A DNA stretch of 64,000 bases from Drechslerella dactyloides (taxonomy: Eukaryota > Ascomycota > Orbiliomycetes > Orbiliales > Orbiliaceae), in NCBI GenBank assembly GCA_020064725.1, contig JAGTWJ010000007.1, positions 1 through 64,000 of the forward strand, read 5' to 3'. Numbering within the stretch: position 1 is the first letter of the stretch; every line of letters begins with the position of its first letter. Positions 33,097-45,700 of the stretch are shown here, piece by piece. The position numbers and the translations under genes were made by a program. The notes below the pieces were generated by a model, which was not told the origin of the DNA, searched no databases, and worked only from the letters and a program-made list of their open reading frames with translations.

Positions 33097-35683
33097 TCAA
33101 TCGGATTGTACAGCACTGCACTGTGAGTTTATATAACTTCCATCGTTCGTTTTTATCTCCTCTACACAATTCGACGGCCTCGACAAATCGAATAGTAAAA
33201 GTCGCTTGTATTTGTTGGCTAAAGGTTCGCATTGCTCCTTCATCTTGTCCAAACTTAAAAGTATTAAATCAATCTCACTCCTGGTGCGAATGTCTTTCGT
33301 TTCAAGCCAGTGTATAACCAAAATCCGACCGGAAAGAAAGAGAATCGGTCCTGCCAGAGGGTTCAAAAAACTACGGTTCGCAACTGTGACCAGATCCTTG
33401 ATAGCAGAGACGATATGCTTCGTGCCAGCCAGACAACGGAGAAATTCGGGCGATGAATCATCTCCCTCGGCTGGAGTCGTCTCTTGGCGGGCGACGGTAC
33501 GTACTGTGGGATGATGGAGGAGTATAGAACAAGTTTGTACAAGGCATATCAACCAACACGTGTTCTCTTGTTCCAGTGTTGACTGCAGACAGGTGATTTT
33601 GGTGAGCTGGCGGGGTATGGCTAGAAGGAGACGAGCTAGAGCGACCTCTAGTTTCTCGAAGATGCAACGCCTATCCTCCGATACTTCATTTGCATCGGGG
33701 GAATTATTGAAATCGACGATCCTACCGAGTAGCACAGTGGCGTAGCAGATGTACCCATAGCAGTCGCCGATAGGTCTGATTAACGTATCGAGAGAGTTAG
33801 GGAACGGGCAAGATGTCGTCTGGGGTAAATGCTAATTGAAGGTTAGTAAAAGTTCAACTCGAAATTTCATCTGTTTGAATTCTGGTTTTGATACACACCT
33901 CAGCGTTGGAACCTTGGAAGATGCTCTCTTTAATAGGAATATTGACCATAAATTGGCGATCCTAACGAATTCTGAGCTTTCCAAAGCAGCTCCAATTGAA
34001 ATAGGCGGTGTAAGAACTTACGTCTATAGCAAACGGCCAACCACAAACAAAAGATAGAGATCGGTCCAATAAAAATAATGCCCAGATCGTTCGTCGCATC
34101 TCCTCGATAGCCTTTTCACTATCAAGATTGCCACGTATTGCATAGCAACCACGGTTTTTGGAGTCTATACGGTTCAAACCCAAAGGGCAAGCCATTCGCC
34201 ATGTTTTTCCAAGAAAAATCCAGCTTTCAGACATCTCAGCCCTCAGGAACAGAAGAAACGTGATCCAGATCCCTGCCTGCACGTGCTTTAGGCTGACTTT
34301 ACTATATTTTATTGCCTTTTCGATGATTTTCTTCGAGCGCTGTAACCACTCTTCGCTTCTTTCCTTGATTGAAGTATCACTATGGCCATTTGAAGAAATG
34401 GCTAGCAATGAAAGTAAGACCACATCATCATAGACAGGGGTATCCTTTTCCAATATCGCTTCAAGAAAGTTCCTTCGATGAAAAATTGGAAGAATAGGAT
34501 GGAAGCGAGAAAAAAAGATATCGCATAGATGCCTCAGTTCTTCTTCATGAGGCGGACTGAAGAGTCTATCTGGTGCTTTCTCAGTGTCTGATGGGTTTGT
34601 CTGCGGCGTGGAGTAACCTGTTGACGAAAATGCGGAAGTTTCCGATGGCGCCAACGTCCAATCCAAAGGAATCCCTGAAGTTGGTAGAAGCCATGGTTGG
34701 GTGTCAAGCTGCATTGCTGTATCCGCCCCAAGCTGGTCGTGTGGCAAATATTGCTCGAAAGGCAAATTTGTAAAGAAGTCATTTTCGAGGCGTGGTACGG
34801 AAAATGAGTGTTGACTCGATTGATTTTCATGTGAATAAAGATCGTCATCAGGAGTAGAGAACGGATCGTCCACTCCTACGATGCCGACGTGATACACAGT
34901 GTCCGCTGCCGGCGCGGACGCTGATGGTGATGTTTGAGTCACAGCAGGTGTCAGAAACGCCATATCTGGAGACATGCCATGAGGCGGGGAGTCTAAGACA
35001 AATTAGTGTTAAAGTGTTGATATCGCAAATTGATGTTCTGCTCACGGCGAATTGATGATTGAACTAACGTTCTGAGCTCAAAATCGAATGCAAATTTTGT
35101 CCTTGACCTTTCGCACTCGACCTTGTTTGGTACACACAAGTGTAATCGAGACGACTGCACGACAAGCAAATTGGCTTTCGTCCCTGTTGGAGCATCCAAT
35201 AGTTCAGCATTTGTCTCGACGCGCCGAATGAAAACGACAAGAAGAGACCGAGTCGGCCGGTGCCTTTGAATCGGTTGCAATCTTAGGAGCTCTATCAACG
35301 AAAGGGAAAGGGACCGTCCAATAACGATAGGTTCGGAGTGGGTGCGCGTGGTGAATGCAATGCTGTGTGCTCTGCCAGAAAGGTGTTGTGGGCGTCTGTG
35401 GTAGCTTCTCGAGCCGCATGCCGAGCCCACGTCAGCTGCGATCGGAAGCCAGCGCGATCCAATCCGGAAAAGCCTCTCCCACCGCCATTCTGCAGCACAT
35501 TTGACGCTTACGCCAGGCGAGAGTTTCCGCCAGGAACGGCCTTACCCACAGCAATGGCTATCAAAAGCAATCTTTCTCCGACCACCTAAACTGCCTACTT
35601 ACATCACATCTTTTCTTTCGTTGCCGACAGGTTAGGCAAGCCGAGTTGCGCGAAAGAGCGGATCTTCTGTCGATGGCGGCCAT
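33097..35683 (-). CDS. Zn2Cys6 transcription factor with fungal_trans domain (regulator 1)
   Basis: Exons 35603-35683, 35069-35183, 34022-34992, 33899-33961 and 33097-33831 give 654 residues. The first intron (419 bp) splits the zinc cluster; the join gives CLTCRQRKKRCDGRKPICLS followed by CSRLDYTC, a perfect C-x2-C-x6-C-x6-C-x2-C-x6-C binuclear cluster (about residues 17-43). The middle homology domain starts at ELRHLCDIFFSRFHPILPIF and includes EEMRRTIWALFLLDRSLSF and CGWPFAIDDRQF, the latter also restored by splicing. Start chosen at the ATG 16 codons before the first cysteine. It is divergent from the PKS-NRPS start by 1.1 kb, the usual place for a pathway-specific activator. Intact. Confidence 0.88.
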
Positions 35684-36786
35684 TGTCGTGGGTTCACGAT
35701 GTCCGCAGGCGCGTCCGTGGGTGAATCGAAAGCTGGGGATGAGAGCGGTCGGCCGGTCGGCCGGGCAAGCGGTCGGGATCAAATTGTCAATCGGCTAAGC
35801 GGTCATATATGCACGATCGGGGAGCAAGCAATCTCCTTTGGATATCTGAAAGCCTCGTCGCCTCGACGTTGACTGTTGGAAGGTTTTGCGTGAGACAGGG
35901 AACCTGTCTGTCGCAATTTTCTCCGATAAAAATCACCCTTCTAGAAGCTGAATAGCGTCAGCGGGGAGCGCCGGGGTCTTGTTTGTGCGAGTCAGCAGGC
36001 CACGCGATCGGTACGACCGAGGCGGTTACCAGGTACCAGCGGCCGGCTGACGACAACACTCGGAGTGGTCGAAGCAAGAGGATGAATCGAAAATTTTCAT
36101 TGTTCGAGGCGCGCTTCGTCAACTCGGGAAGGCACAGCGTCTTCCGGCCAAAGTATGCTTGTCCTTTGTGCTTACTCTGCCAAACCGATCGCGTAAATGA
36201 ATGCGTTCCCCTGGCGCTTCCTCACGGCGAACCCGCAGTTCATATCTGGCGTATTATAACATCACACCATATTTCCCTGTTCGGCCCCAACAGGCGACAA
36301 GGATCGAACCTTCCAGCCCGAACGCCAGTTTGCCGCGCTGGCGAATGGCTGACACTTCAGTAAGTCTTGATAGCTGTATCGGTATGACACAATGGGAAGC
36401 ATACCATCATGGATACCCGCCAAGTCAACCAGCTGACCTTGAGTTTCCTCAGAGGTACTCAGCTTGGCTGGGCGAGTTAGCGGGTTCCCTGCAGTAGATG
36501 CTCATATTATTTTCTATAAAACCTTTGTTATAATGAGTGTAATATATAAAGACGGTCGTTCGTGCGCGGTTATTATGGAGGGCGAACCGTGACACTACCA
36601 CAAAGCCAAAGGTTTCTCAACATTCCACCTTTCTTTGCTCGCATTAATATCTTATAAGCCCCAGCTTAGACTCTTAGACTTGAGCCGACTCGATCGACCG
36701 AACGAGTAACCTGTTCTCACGGACATATTTTCTCATTATTCAAAACCCCTTCCTTTCAAATTATCCCTATCATCCCGAAGCCCACA
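35684..36786. promoter_or_regulatory. Divergent promoter region, regulator 1 / PKS-NRPS
   Basis: 1.1 kb between the two start codons. TATATAAAG at about 36543-36551 lies 235 bp before the synthase start, and the last 70 bp before the ATG are pyrimidine-rich (CCCCTTCCTTTC), as in many fungal leaders. CGG/CCG triplets are frequent at 35980-36070 (GCGGCCGGC), suitable for Zn2Cys6 binding but not diagnostic. No gene is supported inside. Confidence 0.5.
36543..36551 (+). promoter_or_regulatory. TATA-like box upstream of PKS-NRPS
   Basis: TATATAAAG lies 235 bp upstream of the synthase ATG, at the junction of an AT-rich stretch and the leader. Plausible core promoter; transcription start unknown. 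Confidence 0.4.
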
Positions 36787-39700
36787 ATGGAACCCCATCC
36801 AGATAATGATATTGCTATCATTGGCATGTCTTGTAGGGTCGCTGGCGCAAATACTCCATCCGAACTATGGAACGTTCTTGCGGAATCGCAGGACGTCAGG
36901 AGCAGAATTACCAGATTCAGCGCTGATGGGTTTTACCATCCTGAAGGCGGTCAACGTAAAGGGCTAACCAATGTCCAACATGCATATACCATCCATGACG
37001 GCATTGATCGCTTTGACAATGGATTTTTCGCTATCACACCTGTCGAAGCATCAGCCATGGACCCACAACAACGTTTACTATTGGAAGTCACCTACGAAGC
37101 AATTGAATCCGCTGGACTCCGACTAGACGACATCAGTGGCACGGCTACCGCGGTGTATGCCGGAATATTCACTACCGACTACCACACGTCTCTCCTTCGA
37201 GATGTTGATGCCACCCCAAAATATCAGGCTACTGGAACAGCAAATTCCATAGCTGCTAACCGGATCAGCTACACCTTCAACCTAACTGGCCATAGCGTTT
37301 CTCTGGATACGGCTTGCTCGTCTACCATGGTTGCGTTACATATGGCAGTTAAGACAATACAAAATGGTGAAGCGCCTATGGCCATTGTTTGCGGAGCAAA
37401 CTTAATCTTGAACCCTGACATGTTTGTACACATGTCCGAACTTGGCTTCCTAAGCCCGAGAGGTCGCTGCCACTCATTCGACGCATCGGGTGATGGATAC
37501 GTCCGCGGGGAAGGGTGTTTGGCGTTGCTGTTAAAGCCTCTCAAGCAAGCTATCCGGGACAATGATCCAATCCGTGCCGTGATTAAAGGCACAAGGTTAA
37601 ACCAAGATGGCCGTACACAAGGTATCACATTGCCTTCTTCGGCCGCTCAAAGGGCCAATATGGCAGCTTTGTATGATGATCACGCTATAAATCCGGCTGA
37701 TATTCAATACGTCGAGGCCCATGTACAAACTCCCGATTCCCAAGTCCGAAGCCATAGCTAACAATCGCGAGTAGGGGACTGGCACAGCTGCGGGAGACCC
37801 GATAGAGATGTCCGCGCTCGACTCCATTTTCGGGTCTTCTCACACCGAGAATCCGTTGGTTGTCGGGTCTATTAAGAGCAATATCGGACATCTTGAATCA
37901 TGCGCGGCGCTGGCGGGAATCATCAAGACAGTGGAAGCTCTTGAAAGGGGCAAGATACCACCGCAGGTGAGTTTTCTCCCGGTCGCTAGTCTTGTCCATA
38001 AAGCTGTTACTAATCGTCATTTTCACTACAGATGCACTTCAAAAATCCAAATCCAAAGATAGATTTCTCCAGAATGAAGATACCGACGACTCTTCTAGAC
38101 TGGCCTGTCTCAACCAGTCAAGTCAGGAGGGCTGCAGTCAATTCGTTCGGTTTTGGAGGAACTAATGGACATGCAGTTTTCGAAAATTACCCCAGAGAGC
38201 ACTCACCAGCTGTGGAGGAAAGCCGGCCTTTCTTATTCATCATTTCAGCTGAAAACGAGACTTCGCTGAACCAGCTTTGTAGCTCATATGCGGACTACAT
38301 CGAAGCGAATCAGCCTTCGTTACGGGATCTATCGTATACTTTGGCGGCCAGGAGAAGTATACATAGGAAATCAAGGCTGTTCGTCGCTGACTCCTGCTCC
38401 AGTCTAGTTGAAAGGCTTCGAGCTGATCGCTCAACCCCAAAGCCTCTCACGAGAAACCCGGAAAAATTCGAGGGTCTAGCTTTCGTCTTTACAGGCCAAG
38501 GGGCCCAATGGTATTCTAAAATCCTATATGACTGATAACCTGGGAAGGGTTGCCAAATGATTCACGTGTTAACTGGTACTTATCAATAGGGTCCAAATGG
38601 GCAAAGACTTGTGCGAAAGGTCGTCACTATTCAGATCTATATTGGAAGAGTGTGACCGAATCCTACAGACTCTTCCAGATGGTCCGGACTGGTCTATTAT
38701 TGAAGAACTCCAAAAGCCAAAAGCAACATCTCGAGTTTATATTTCCACTTTCTCTCAGCCCTTGTGTACTGCACTACAACTAGGGCTTGTCGAGCTTTGG
38801 AGATCATGGGGGATAACCCCGAGCGCTGTCGTTGGACATTCCTCCGGAGAAATTGGTGCGGCATACGCGGCAGGCATCCTATCGCTTCGAGATGCAATAG
38901 TAACCGCCTTCTATCGTGGCCTCTTTTTGAGCTCTTCGGCTCAAGTGAATAATGAGAATATTGGTCCTAAAGGTGCCATGTGCGCTATCGGCCTTAGCCA
39001 AGAGAAGGCCAACAAGATAGTCCAGAAGTACAAAGGAAAAATTTCTTTGGCCGCAATTAACTCCCCTACAAGCTGCACGCTCTCTGGAGATCAAGATGCT
39101 ATCGATGCAGTAGCCAAGATTTGTGCGGAAGACGGCACATTCTGCCGCGCTCTAAGAGTAGACATGGGTATGCTGCTATTTACTTTTCGATTATACAGTT
39201 GATATTATATTCTCTAATACTAACGCCGACTACAGCATATCATTCCCACCATATGATTCCACTGTCTTCGAGATATGTTGAAGCATTAGTTGCTGCTGGC
39301 ATCCAGCCGCAACAAGGACGTACAGATTGTCGAATGTTCTCATCAGTCACAGGCAGAGAGCTCGATTTCAGTGAATGCACTCCGTCTTACTGGAAGGATA
39401 ACATGGTCTCTACAGTACGATTTGCTCCAGCTGTTGCAACTCTATTTGAACGTATGCCGGCTGTTAATGCCATGTTGGAGCTCGGTCCTCATCCAGCATT
39501 GAAAGGACCTGTGGGAGACATCCTCGGCGACCTCAAGCGAAACGATATGTTATACTTCGAGTCTTGCTCCCGTGGAAAACCGGATTTTGAGACTCTGCTG
39601 GAGTCATCGGGCCAGATGATAGTTAATGGGCTACCATGTAAAGGTGCCCTTGTTAACGGTCTTGAAACTTTTGAAAGTCTTAAATGTCAACATCGAATCG

Positions 39701-42700
39701 GAAATGTACTCACGGATCTTCCTCGTTACGCTTGGGATCACTCTACTATACACTGGGCAGAAAGCCGGATCAGCAAAAACCAACGTTTCCGACAGTTTCC
39801 ACGTCACGAATTACTCGGCGCAAGATGTCTAGACGATAGCCCAATACATCCCAGATGGAGAAATATGCTAATGCTTCGGGAAGTGGGTTGGCTGAGAGAT
39901 ATGAGAGAAAAGGGCACCTTGGATCTCCCTTTCACATGCTACCTCCTAATGGCTTACGAAGCTGCCCGACAGTTACAATCGAGCATTTCACAACAGTATC
40001 CAATTCTGAAGTTTGAGGATTTAACCCTGGAGAAGCCTTTCTCTCTGTCGTCATTTAAGGATGACGATCATGCCATCGAATTTCATCTCAACACACAATA
40101 TTTGAGCGAATTAGAATATTCTTTCGAAATTAGCTCTGAGGGTCTGAACGACTGGGGCCGACATTTCAAGGGACGGTTCAGATTCTCAGATTCTACGACT
40201 GAAAGCAAGACAAGACACGGCATCGTCTCGAATATCAAAAATCCACTGGTTGATGACGCGACCGATATCGGCATACTTAATTCCGGTACTATGGATAATT
40301 TTGAAGATTTGGTCGTCACCAGCGAAGGAGCAACCGGCCGTTTTCCCAGTACAAGTTCAGTCTGGAAAACACATCCTGCGGACCCCATTTTACTGGATGC
40401 AATCCTCACGACGCCGAAAATCTCTCTCCTAGGTCACGATATTCCCCTCATCCATGACCTAATCCGAATTGCATCTATCGAATTCGGACCTAGCGATTCC
40501 TCCACCAGGAACAACTTCTTTGAAATGAGTGTTTCTCAGGTAAGTAGTAACAAGTGCAGCAGCTTCATTGAGATTACGACCTCGGGTTGCACCATTCATC
40601 TAGCACAGATGGAGTGGGAAGCCAGGGGCCTAGCCCATCATAAACCGGCCTTGAACTCGCTTTTCTTCCAACCAGAGTACGAGCTGGACATTACCAGACT
40701 AGCTTCTTCAAAGTCGATGTCTTTACAAAGATGCCTGAAACTTATCACTCATAAATGGCCTATGGTCGATATGGGGATCGATATACCGCAACATCTTCAT
40801 CAGAAAATTGTTGAATATGTCGACCTCTCGCCTACCCACAGGCGGCCAAGGTGTCGCTCTCTTCAGATCGTTGGCGACTCCCCTATTCAGCCATCGCGGC
40901 ATGTTTATAAAGCTCAGGAGCTCAACGCGTCGATCCAGCTCGGGTTTCTGATGACCTCTACGTGGACATCAAAACATCTGACTCAGCTCGCGGCCCATGG
41001 CTTTGTTTGTTTGAGAATTGCTGATGATCTAGAGCGCGCGATGATATCCGAGGAACTCGAGGTTATTTGTTCTATTGAAGTCGGCGACAATGATAGCGAT
41101 TGGGTACTCTGTAGGTATCGGTCAGAATCTACAAGCAATGAGGGGCGCCCAGAGGTGGTGATTATATCCGAGAAAATAGCGGAATACGCGAATTTAGCTT
41201 CCTCGTTGAAAGCCACCAAAACAATCGATATCCACAGCGACCTTTCAGAAATCATATCAATGAACAGCGTTGACAAAGTCGACGTTATTATCGTCGATAC
41301 TACCAACAAATCCATTTTGGCTGCTTGGTCGGGTGATAAACTCTTGCCATTGTTGCAATCTACTCTACGCAACGCACAAAACTTGCTATGGGTTTCCAAA
41401 CGCTCAGAATCAAATCCTCACACGGCATTAGCAGGTGGCCTTCTCAAAACATTCAAGAATGAACAGCCAGATATAAGAGTCTCACATCTCGTGCTGGAGG
41501 ATATCTCCAATCCATCGATAATACAACAAATTGTGCGAAAGGAATACGAGCGACTCCGGAATGGCGACTGCGAGACGGAGATTCTCGTTGACAAAATTGG
41601 TACCAGGATCCCACGTTTTCATGCTGACGACAACATGTCAACTACAATGGGACTTCTCCCGGCTAAGCTTGCCACAAACCTCCCTGGAAGCTATGTCCAT
41701 CAAGCCCGCTTGATTAGAGCGAAGGAACTTTCGCTCGTTTCACAAGTACCGACTCCATTAAGTCGAAGTGAGGGAACGCTACTGATTGCCGTCGATTCAT
41801 CTCTTCTGGATATCAGAGACTCAATGATTTTAAATGGTCGCCTTGAGTCGTTACAGGGTTTGGGGCAATTCTTTGAGGGCAGGATCCTAGATCAAGAACC
41901 GAGTGAACGGGTTCTGGGATGGCACCTCGGTGCCCACCAATCTGTTATAACCGTTCCGTCGGACCATGTCATTCTGACGCCAAACGGCCTCGAATCTGCA
42001 TCTGCTGCCGCGTTATTAGGGAGCTTCATGGTCGGAATCTGCATTCTCAACTATATCGCTCGAGTGAGGAAGAATGATAGGATTTTACTCAATACCGAAT
42101 CCCCTCTAATTCAGTCGGTGTTCGGAGAGCTCGCCCGATCTTACGGCATAATCCTTTGTGATGATCCGAAATCGGACTTCGTCATCGATGTCGACCCGAT
42201 AAAAGGATGCCTTGTGAATGGTCGTATTGGGCACGTCCAGGACTTGCTAGAACAGAGCGCTTCCACCATCCTACAGGAAGCTGGTGCTCATATGATGAGC
42301 TCTACGGTTACCTCACAACTTTTGCGGATCCCTATATCCGAGATCCAGGTGACTTCTGGCAAATTGCTGAGTCGCCCAGCATTATCCACGGTTCTGACGC
42401 ACTCAACAAGCTCCTCTCCTTCGGAGAGCGTATTAATACGCTCCCTAAATCAACGACTCTTATTTGATAAGAATTCGACTTATATTATCCTTGGTGGCCT
42501 CGGCGGGTTGGGATTGCATGTTTCTTCTTGGATGGTCGGCAATGGCGCGAGGCATATCGTATGCGTTAGCCGCTCCGGTTCCGGCTCTTCGGATAGCAAA
42601 AAACAAATTTCTGAGATCAATCAGATATACGGACCCGATACTATTACCATCGCTAAGGCTGACGGCTGTGACAGGCAAGCGATGGAGAATCTCTTAAACA

Positions 42701-45700
42701 GTCTTCGACAAGAAGTACCTTTACGACCAATTCGAGGCGTTATCAACATGGCAATGGTATTGGGAGATGCACCAATGCTCAGTATGACAAAGAAGCAATG
42801 GGATCAAGCTGTTCAAGTCAAAATTCTCTCAAGCTGGATACTCCATGAGCTAACTGTCCAAGATGGACTCGACTTCTTTATAATGTTCTCTTCCATCAGT
42901 AGCCTTATCGGCAATCGCGCCCAAGGAAATTACGTTATTGGGAATACATTTCAAAATTCTTTAGCTGCATACCGTCATTCCCAAGGCCTCCCGGCCGTCG
43001 CTATAGCTTTAGGAGTCATGAGTGAGTAACCCCGTGAATTTCTATCCTATCGGACATCAATTAATCTATAATAGCCGGCGTTGGGGTCATCGAGGGCAAG
43101 GACGACATATTGAGAACTCTCAAACAAACGGGACTTTCACAATTGGAAGGTCAACACCTAGATTGCATAATGGAGGCTGCCATCCTGCCATATGTGCAAC
43201 AGAACTTGCCACTACTTTCAACTGGGTTCGAAATGTTTGAGAAGACCAATAACCAGATCAAAGCCAAGGAGTGGCAAACTCAGCTATTCTGGGCAGAATA
43301 TCCCGATTTTGGATTTCTCTTCTCACACAGCCTTGATCTAGCCGGTTCTAAGGATGTTAATATCTCGTTGCTAGAACAGCTTCAGAGCCAGGATGGTCCT
43401 ATTGCACATGCAAATCTACTCACTGCATTCAGCAAAACCTTAGCATCTATGCTGGGGTACGAAGTATCAGCTATAGACCCGACCTCAGCTCTCGCAGCTT
43501 ATGGACTAGATTCCCTTAGTGCTGTTACGTGCCGCTACTGGTTCTTTAAAGGTACGGAAGTCTTTGAGGGAGTTGTTACGAAGAAATACCTAACTCTGCC
43601 ACAGAAACCTCCGTGGACGTTCCAGTTTTCGATATACTTGGATGCAAATCCCTTAATGCATTGATCACTCGTGTTTTGGAGAAACTGAAAGCAACAGGCA
43701 CAGTTGCCACTGCCAATGCTACCATTATCCGATCACCGAAGCATTACACGGACTTAGAAATTCGCCCACTCTCACATTCACAGAGACGACTATGGTTCCT
43801 TCAAAACTTCTTAGAGGATAAAACGGTTTACAATCTGCTTCTTGTGTGCCATATAACGGGAACAGTCAATGTTGAAAACTTTGCGAAGGCTTGGTCGCTC
43901 TTAGTGAAACGTCACGAGGTGCTCCATTCGAAGATTCACAATACTACCAACGGTTTACAACAGACGCCCGTCGCCAATCCTACGTTCAATCTGACTGTAG
44001 TAGAGTGGGACGACATCAAAGCCGACGATAAGATTGCTTACGTTACCGACCTCGCCAAAAACCATGTTTTCAACCTAGAGCAAGGCGAACTTGTGCGAGG
44101 ATGGTTATTTAAAGCCCCAGACAAATGGCGGTTCTTCCTGTCTTCTCATCATTTAGCCTGGGATCGAGCGTCGTCAGCCACCATATTCGACGAAACGTCA
44201 AAAATTTATCAAGCGCTGAGCTCTGGTACTGAAATAGATCTCGAGCCAGTACCGTACCAATTTGTCGATTATACACTATGGCAAGAGACTTGGCTAGCAG
44301 ATGAGACTACAATCAAACCTCACGTCGAATACTGGGAGGACAACCTGAAGGGCATCCCAGATGCAGTCTCCCTTCTACCGAACGCCCGGAGATCTAACCG
44401 ACCTTCAGTAAAGCAGAATCAAGTTGACAAGATTCACTTTTCCCTTGGCCCTGATGTGACATCAGAGATTAAAGAGTTCTGTCGACTGAAAGCGGTTACA
44501 CCTTTCATGTTCCTGACATCGGCACTCGCAACACTTGTCCACCGCTTGACAAACGACACGGATGTCGTTATTGGTATCGCGGACGGCGATAGAGGACATC
44601 CCGCTTTCGATCGCCTAGTTGGATTCACTGTCAACATGCTTGCAATCCGATGCAAGTTTTCTGCAGACTACACCTACGACGACGTCCTTGAGAATATTCG
44701 CGAGTCTTGTCTAGGAGCATACGAACACCGAGCCGTTCCTCTGGATTTTCTTCTACAGCGATTGAATATCAAACGAAATACAAGCCACAATCCAGTCTTC
44801 CAGATAGTTGTCAACTATCTAGTCGAAGGAGTGTTTCCCGAAGTTGATTACGGTTCCTTTAAATTCGATGAATACGACCATTATAACGCCAAAACACAAT
44901 GCGATCTGGCCTTAGAAGTCGAAGAAACTGAAGCTGGTTCGCTGGACTGTTCTTTCGAGTTCGACAGTGCTCTATACGACGTAGCCGGAATGAAAGAATT
45001 CATGCACGTTTTTGAAACTACGGTCGTCAATGTCATGGCGGATTCTTCATCGCCGTTAAAGGACTTTCCGTTAGTGTCACAGTCTGATAAGCTTGCTATC
45101 AGGCAATTCTTACAACCCGAAATAGACCTCGGATGTCTGTCTGCACCACTTTTTCCGACTCTTATTGTAGAGACGGTGAATGATCACGCTAGCAAAACGG
45201 CAGTCATCGACGAACGAAAGACTCTGTCATTTGCTGAGTTGAATTCAAAGGCAAACCAAATCGCTAATTACTTGATCAAGGAAAAAATACAACTCGGAGA
45301 TTGTGTTGGCCTTTGTGCTGAACAAAGTGCTGATATGGTGGTAGCCATTCTGGGAATTATCAAAGCAGGCGCAACGTACACACCTATCGATCCTGACTAC
45401 CCCGAAGATCGTATGAATTCAATGATCGAAGATACCAACCTTACAAAGATATTGGTAGACCGCAAACTCGATCTCAGAATGCAGAATCTCCTATCTTGCG
45501 GTATTCAAGTATCCAATGTCATAGAAATCTCAAGCCTCACCGACGAGGAAACTTCTGAGCCGATCCTATCCAGACCCTTGAGAAACGATGATTATGTATG
45601 TTGTATCTTCACAAGTGGCTCAACAGGTCGTCCGAAAGGTGTCAAGATCCGACATGGTAGCCTGAGATATCAAATTGCTGGATACTATCAGAAACTGGAA

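Noticed and set aside
36290..36350. tRNA-like sequence (minus strand has GGTTCGATCC)
   Set aside because: The T-arm-like loop lacks a proper five-base stem and no matching acceptor, D or anticodon arms could be drawn.
37723..37774. Apparent truncation of the KS domain
   Set aside because: A 52-bp intron restores EAHGTGT exactly; not a lesion.
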